Part shown: positions 58,255 through 64,000 of the stretch, one piece after another
Position numbering within the stretch: the stretch's first letter is position 1
Layout of the letters: each line of letters starts with the position of its first letter
From: Cloeon dipterum
Taxonomy: Eukaryota; Arthropoda; Insecta; Ephemeroptera; Baetidae
Reading direction: 5' to 3'
Assembly (NCBI RefSeq): GCF_949628265.1
Contig: NC_088787.1
Span: forward strand, 34,274,844-34,338,843
Length of the DNA stretch: 64,000 bases
Program-made: the position numbers and the translations under genes
Notes under the pieces: model-generated
Told to the model about the DNA's origin: nothing
Seen by the model: the letters and a program-made list of their open reading frames with translations, nothing else
The model's database searches: none

Positions 58255-60235
58255 TCAAAGGCCGACTTTGATCACACTAATCGATTCTTGATGGTCGAAT
58301 CAGGTAAAAAGGATATATTTTTCCGACCAAAAAGCCCAGCGTGGCATGCGTAGCACACGTGGAACTTTTTTACCGCAAAATAATATATGAACGTTTGTGC
58401 GCGAATTACACGCATGCGTCAGATCTAGAGGTCTGAGCGAGCCTTTTTTGCTCAAATTTTGAGCCAGCCACAGCCGCCAGTTTTGGCGAGCCACGCCAGC
58501 CGCGCCAGTCAGCCAGGTACTATTTTAAAAACGGTGCGTTTGCAATTGCAAAAATGCCGCTGTGAAGGTTTTTATGTACCGATTACTTTTCGAAAATTGC
58601 ATTAAGATGGATTTTTGCAAGAAATTCTATTACAATCTTAAACTCAAAAAATAGGAAATTTTCTTATTTCGTTACTTTTGAAACTCGAAATCTCGTGTTC
58701 TAACCACTAGAATTGCAAAAAATACCCACCGTTGAACTCGTCTTCACCTTCCCTCACCAACTGAAGGGTTTCGGGGTGTTTACCCTCCACCCCTAAAGTT
58801 TCTATGCTGTAACTTCCTCGAAAAAGTAAAACATTCTACGCCTCTCTGGATTTTCATAATATTTTGCATTTAATTTAATTTAAAAAAATTATGTTTTTGG
58901 GACGAGGTATATTGTCAATAGAGAAGAGCTTTTAGAATAAAATATTTTTAGGCCCACTGAGGAAGCATGATAAAATTTTTATTATCAAAATTGCAGCAAT
59001 GGGGTTGAAAGGGGATGGGGTAGGCACCCCCTAAACACTTCAGCTGCTTAGTGGCGGTCGAGACGAGTCTAACGGTGGTTATTTTTTGCAATCCTAACGT
59101 TTCGAACCCGACATTAGGAGTTTTTTAAAAAAAAAAATTAACGATTCTTATTTATTTTTTCGGTGTTTTGGTTTCTTTGCACCGCCAAATCTCGGGTTCT
59201 AAGCATCACAATTACTAAAACTACCCACTGTTGGACTCATCTCCACCTCTTCTGAGTAGCTGAAGGGTTTAGGGGTGTTTGATTTCAACCCCAAAGTTGA
59301 CATAAAGCTTAAAAGATGCACAGTGAGCGGCGCCATGAAACGGTCGTTGCTTTTTATCAAAATTTTAGCGTTGGGGATGAAAGGGGATGGGAGTATGCAC
59401 CTTCTAAACCATTCAGCTGCTCAGAAGAGGTCAAGATAAATCTAATGGTTGGTAGTTTTTGCAATTCTGACAATTAGAACCTGAGATTTGGAAGTACAAA
59501 TAACCCAACAAATCGAAAAATGACAGTTTTTTAGTGGAATTTCTTGAAAACAAATATAAAAACCACTTTAAAATTATCAGCCTGCTTATTTTGCTGCGGC
59601 GAGAATTGTTCTGAATTAATTTCAATTTAAAAAGAAACCCGATATTTCTCGTTCCGTGTGAAAAACCGGAAAAGGACCGGATTGCAGTTTCCATTTTCGG
59701 TTTCCTGTCTTGAGATACGCTCTTTTTGTCTGATAGTAAAAAAACAAATAAGCTAATTTATTTGTGAAACCTAATTATTACTATCTTAAAAACTAATTTT
59801 GGGAAAAAATTGTTAGAAAAATTCAATTCAGAAACGTGATTTATTTGAGAGACTCGAGTCGCGCCGTGAGCCAGCAGCCGCCTATTTTAGGCGAGCCGGC
59901 GCAGCCGCGAGATTTAGGCGGCTAAGCCGATTGAGCCAGCAGAGCCGACAATAATTTGGGCGGCTCTCACCTCTAGTCAGATCTGATATGCCCGTTATTT
60001 GCTCTCGCCGCTCACCAGCTGACAAGATGCGATGAACAATTATTTTCCTCTCTCCATCTGCGCGCTTTGTCGGCTGGCCGGCCGAATGCGTAGTTCGCGC
60101 ACCTATTTTGGCGTTCCACGTGGGCTACACACGTCACGCTGGACTTTTTGGTCAGAAAAATATCAAATTTACCTAGTTAAACCTCAAGAATCGATTCGTG
60201 TGCTTAAAATGTTCGTCAAAGTCGGGGGCGGATCA
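58255..60235. repeat. 2-kb compound palindrome with two inner inverted-repeat pairs
   Basis: The outer arms pair 58258-58470 with about 59965-60235 (shared features: tcgattcttga and its inverse, ttccgaccaaaaagcccagcgt and its inverse, gtcagatctagaggtctgag and its inverse). Inside, 58685-58810 pairs with 58995-59120 and, as a second diverged copy, 59190-59300 pairs with 59365-59485; all four contain a gaagggtt(t)cggggtg or aggggatggg block. Just inside the outer arms are GAGCC-rich simple stretches (about 58435-58510 and 59855-59960). No coding sequence. Probably a degraded foldback element with duplicated inner module. Confidence 0.65.
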
Positions 60236-61206
60236 CGGCACCGTTTTTTAGCTCGACCTTGAAACACTGTACAATGCTTGCCTTATGACCAGCGTTGCCA
60301 TTTGTTCTCAAGGTTGCGTTGCCGTGATCCACCCCTCGGTCTTGTGATTGATAATTACCGATTTATTGTAACCGTACTCGGGGTGAGCGAATTTAAATTT
60401 GTTCTTTATTAATTGTATAATATTATTTCATGATGCTTTCTTTATTCTTAATTTCAGTTGCGTACTGCTTTGAAATTTATTCTAATTATTATTAACTAAA
60501 TTGTAGGAATAATTCATTAAATGTGTATTGAATGCATGATATTTTACAGTTAAAATTCTACTTTAACATCCATCAACTCTCAAAAAAGCACACACATAGA
60601 TGGAAAATTTGCGGCGTTTGAGTAATCCAACACGCAGGCTAGTTATTCGAGCACCCACCGTGTGTTGTTCATCTCACAATCAGTCGCAGTCTGGGGGTGG
60701 CCGAGCGACAAACGAAACCTCGACGCTTGCCGCAGCAGCATCCACGTGGTAGGTTTTTTATCTTTTATTTTCAATAATTGTGCTTAAGTCCCCCTAAATC
60801 AGGGTTTATTCGATTTGAATCTAAAAACAGTTATTAAATATTTAATTTAGAAGGGGTCTAATTAATTTATTTGCGGTAAATTCGTATAAAAACAATGATT
60901 ATTGAGGTTTGAACTGTCGGTTATAATTTATAATTCCTAAAAACAACACGTAAAAATAATTAGAAACAATTACAAAGGGTTGAAATTTCCTCACAGACAT
61001 TTCACAACAGGAATTGCTAACTGCAATATTTTTTCTGAAGAAGAAAAGCGTTGTTTGCAGTGAAGATTTAAATAAGTGTCGCTTCAAAAGTTTTTTTTAC
61101 CCCGGGGTAAGCTCGAGAGAGGAGGGAGTGACTCTTTTATTGAGACCTCACTGAATCGAAGGATAAAATTTAAATTTAAAAATATAGTAGGCCATTTTAT
61201 TGCTGT
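60236..61206. other. non-coding, with a possible 5' exon for copy E
   Basis: At 60600-60749 an ATG-led frame (MENLRRLSNPTRRLVIRAP) of 50 codons ends at a donor-like cgtg/gtaggttttt, which resembles the donor of the proposed 5' UTR exons of units A-D. It may be the first, untranslated or translated, exon upstream of copy E. The rest is AT-rich with nothing recognised. Confidence 0.3.
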
Positions 61207-61490
61207 TAAAGTGTGTAAAAGAAAGTGACGCAGGCAAGTAAGTGGGCCTACCCTGCTTTTCCCCCTACGCTGGCCGTGTTAAATGCCCTCAAACCGCGCT
61301 CGCTGGGCAAAAAGTAAATTTAATCGGTACCAATGGGAAGCTGAAGATTTGAACTGTAACATATATCAGAACCAAAACCGAAATGTGAATAGATTTTGAG
61401 AAATGAGCGAATACATTTCATGCTTTCTCGGGCGAGAAGATCCGATCACGTGACGCGAGCGAGCGCGCTGATTGGTTGCTGGTCGCTCCA
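61207..61490. mobile_element. single diverged arm of the 51.1-kb palindromic MITE family
   Basis: Runs parallel to 51108-51440: taaagtgtgtaaaag start, the gctggccgtgttaaatgccctc block, cggtaccaatgggaagctgaa, and gcgctgattggttgctggtcg near the end. The second arm is missing, so this is a truncated relic. Confidence 0.65.
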
Positions 61491-61956
61491 GCCCAGCAAC
61501 CAAAGCCTTGGCCGCGTCACTTTTCACTTTTCACATGCACTTCAATTGCGATGGCTGCAATTTATTTTATAAATTCTGGAAATTTTAGAAATTAGAGAAA
61601 TGCGAGCAACAGATTTAAAAGAAAACTGCAGTGTGTTCTAAGGTAATGTAATTATGTGTATTTACTTTGCGAATTTCCGCAACATTATAGCTCTCAGGCT
61701 AATATTGGTGAAAGTTTCTTTAAAAATTACAATTCAAACAAATTTGGCGCTAAATAGCGGCACTATATACCGAAGCACTGTATTTTTTTTTAATAATACT
61801 TAATGAATCCGTTTTGAAAGAACATTTTTGGTTGCCGCTTCTCTGCCCACCCCTGGGGCAATATAGGAATAAAAAAATAGTGAATAAACGTGTCTCTTTA
61901 TGAAACGTCAATTTCCATGATTTTCGTCGACTTTGGTGATTAATTGCAAAAGCTTA

Positions 61957-64000
61957 ACCACGGGCGATGAAGAAATTAGAAACGCAAGAATTTTTAAAAC
62001 AATAACCACGCGCCGCTCTCCCCGCCGTCCCCGACATTAAAATCAAAATGGTTTATTTTAAATTTTCAAACCAATTCTACCACTAAAGCCATAGATCACA
62101 GAAAAAATCTTGTTAATTTTTATAGAATTGGGAGAATTCTTCTATTTTAAACAATATTTTTTTATTCAATCTAGCAATAAAATGCCAAAGAAAATATTGT
62201 CTCTCTGTTGAATTCATCTTGACCGCTCATGAACTGAATTGGTATCAAATGATGCAACATTTAAAACACACATCCTAAATTATTTTATAGATTGGTGTGG
62301 ATTTTATTGATAAGTGAAATAAAATTTAATAATTAGAATAAGCTAAAAAGTCTTTATTTTTACAGGAAATAGAGGAAAATCAACATGAAATTTACATCGA
62401 AGTCTCTGTTGGAATTGGCGAGGAGAAGGTCTATGATAAAGAACAGGCGAAAAACGTTGAAAAATCTGGCAGAAAGATCAATCAGAACGAAATTGCGCGC
62501 GCATCTTAAAGGCGGTGGTCATAATTTGGCGAAATTACGTAAGCTTCAAAGATTTTGTTGTTGGAATAATAATTTACTTAATGGTTTTTACAGCTGCATG
62601 CTTGCGTGAGTCGTTGTTGCTTGATTTGGTCCAACTCAGGTCGAACCGAATTAACGGAGAAGAGCAGGAACGTAACCGGCCACTGAGAAAGGCCGTTAGC
62701 CTTTTGATCAGTTCCGAAACGAAAAAATTCGAGTTTGGAGGCTTAATTTCCTTCAGCACAATGTACTATTACCTCCTAAATACATTCAAGGTATACAATT
62801 TAGAATACAACATTTTTCCATAACCACAAATTTTTGTTTCAAGCAGATCCTACAAATTTTGGCAAGAGCTCCCAACCTTGAGCACCTGATTATCAACGTC
62901 AAGGAAAAGTTCGAAAATTGTTACCATCCGCTTTTGGAGGAGAGGTCGATTCAAGCTATTTCAAGGATGGAGAATCTCAAAATTTTCAGGAATACCCACT
63001 TCCGTATGAAATATGATCATTTGAAATCCATTTGCAAAGTTCTAAAAAATTTGCAATACGTGGAATTCTTTCACATTGACTTTACTGAAGTGAGAATGAT
63101 GGATCTGGCCGCGGACATCGAAGACTTTGAGTTGAGCTTCTCTCGGCTTGAATAATTTTTGTTTAAACCAAGAACAGAATTAACACTATGCCCGTTCGAA
63201 AGGATGATGAAACTTATGTGCCTGCACCTCCTGCCCAATCTCAAGGCCATCTGCAAGCTCCAAACGGACTTGGATTGCGAGCAAGCTCTGCTCGAAGAAC
63301 CGTGGATTCCGGCTGAACCTTGCGCTTTGCGACACTTGTGCATTTCTCCCAGCACCTCTGACCTGCCAGCGATATTCCCTGAAGTGACAAATTTACACGT
63401 ATGTAGAAAGAGCAATGTATTTTCATGCCTTTTCTAGACATGGCATTTAAATTTTATTGAAATTGGAGATTTTTGCTAAAAATATTACTTAATATATATG
63501 TTTTTGTTACCTAGACATTTATTAGCTAAATGTTTAGTTTTCAATTTTGGGCAAATATGAAGGTATTATTAACGTTATACCTTATTTCTAAATAATTTTT
63601 CCGCTGCCCCTATACCTCTTTCCGCGATATTTTGGGCGTTGACTCTCCTTTCCGGAATGTAAAATAAAAATCAATCGATTCTTTTCCAACAGGTATATTG
63701 TGTGGAGGATGATGAGATGGAAGACGAAGATGAAGACAAGTTCAAATCAATGCTACGCTTTTCAAGCATAGAATGTTTGCTTTTGAAGAATCTGCCGACT
63801 TTTTCGATGCTTGAAAGATTTATCGGCGCTTATGGAACCAACCTGCACACGCTGATGATCTCCGTACGGGAGATTGCTATGGACGGAAAAAGTTTATCAT
63901 TCAGTGAAATTTTCGCTTCCTGCCCGAAACTCCAAAAGTTGGATCTATGTGGCGTTGACATATCTGACGACAAGGAGCCAATAGACACCTTTGCGCCGCT
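61957..64000 (+). repeat. segmental duplication unit E (left part, more diverged)
   Basis: Begins with accacgggcgatgaagaaattag, like unit D at 53411, then follows the upstream block in shortened form and the LRR gene. Divergence from A-D is visibly greater than among A-D, so this copy split off earlier. It continues beyond the window. Confidence 0.7.
62385..64000 (+). pseudogene. LRR/F-box-like array copy E, in-frame stop in exon 3, runs off the window
   Basis: Exons 1-3 are at 62385-62538, 62594-62790 and 62847-63398, and exon 4 from 63693 continues past the edge. Phases and splice sites follow the family. Exon 3 is 552 bases, six longer than the others, but a TAA replaces the codon after LSFSRLE at 63153-63155; the frame is otherwise open on both sides (then FLFKPRTELTLCPFER). 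Exon 4 has an extra acidic insert (DDEMEDEDEDKF). Intron 3 is longer (294 bases). With the stop it could make only a truncated N-terminal protein. It may be a pseudogene, a segregating null allele or a sequencing error. Confidence 0.65.

Noticed and set aside
58695..58715. tRNA-like words such as ttctaaccactag and another near 42940
   Set aside because: No cloverleaf, anticodon stem or A/B box pair could be drawn. The first is part of an inverted repeat, the second lies in the nested element's LTR region.

Overview
The window is animal, probably insect, nuclear DNA: AT-rich, intron-bearing and crowded with short inverted-repeat transposons (MITEs), nested Ty3/gypsy retrotransposons and recent segmental duplications. 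The species cannot be fixed from the sequence. The only gene I recognise outright is a five-exon RBX1/Roc1 (8905-9570), the RING subunit of cullin-RING ubiquitin ligases.

Layout. 1-5.0 kb: two candidate first exons (a signal-peptide exon on the minus strand near 0.3 kb and a CpG-rich plus-strand start at 1.35 kb), a duplicated dispersed repeat, and a minus-strand decayed relative of the main gene family (3698-5012). 5-12.2 kb: three or four MITEs around RBX1. 12.5-64 kb: the main feature, an array of segmental duplications (units A 12.56-20.79, B 20.94-28.54, C 28.9-39.56, D 49.98-56.70, E about 61.96 to beyond the edge), all in the same orientation. Each carries one five-exon gene for a leucine-rich-repeat protein of about 547 residues with an F-box-like N-terminus. 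Copies A-D have intact spliced frames. Copy E has an in-frame stop and runs off the window.

The array is interrupted by young insertions whose ends can be read against the empty sites in sister units: a 2.3-kb palindromic element packed with TGACGTCA octamers (36110-38405); a Ty3/gypsy element on the minus strand (39561-48003) that itself contains a second, internally deleted Ty3/gypsy element on the plus strand (about 42622-45830) and a hAT-like MITE in its primer-binding site; a 1.9-kb near-perfect hairpin (48041-49981); and an 0.84-kb palindromic MITE (51108-51946). Between units D and E lie a small, unrecognised, glutamine-rich zinc-knuckle-like gene and a 2-kb multi-palindrome.

How it may fit together (inference): F-box/LRR proteins are substrate receptors of SCF ligases whose catalytic RING protein is RBX1, so the window places a conserved core subunit beside a fast-evolving array of possible receptors. 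The four intact paralogues show mosaic residue patterns that no single tree explains, pointing to gene conversion. The palindromes and duplications probably feed that exchange.
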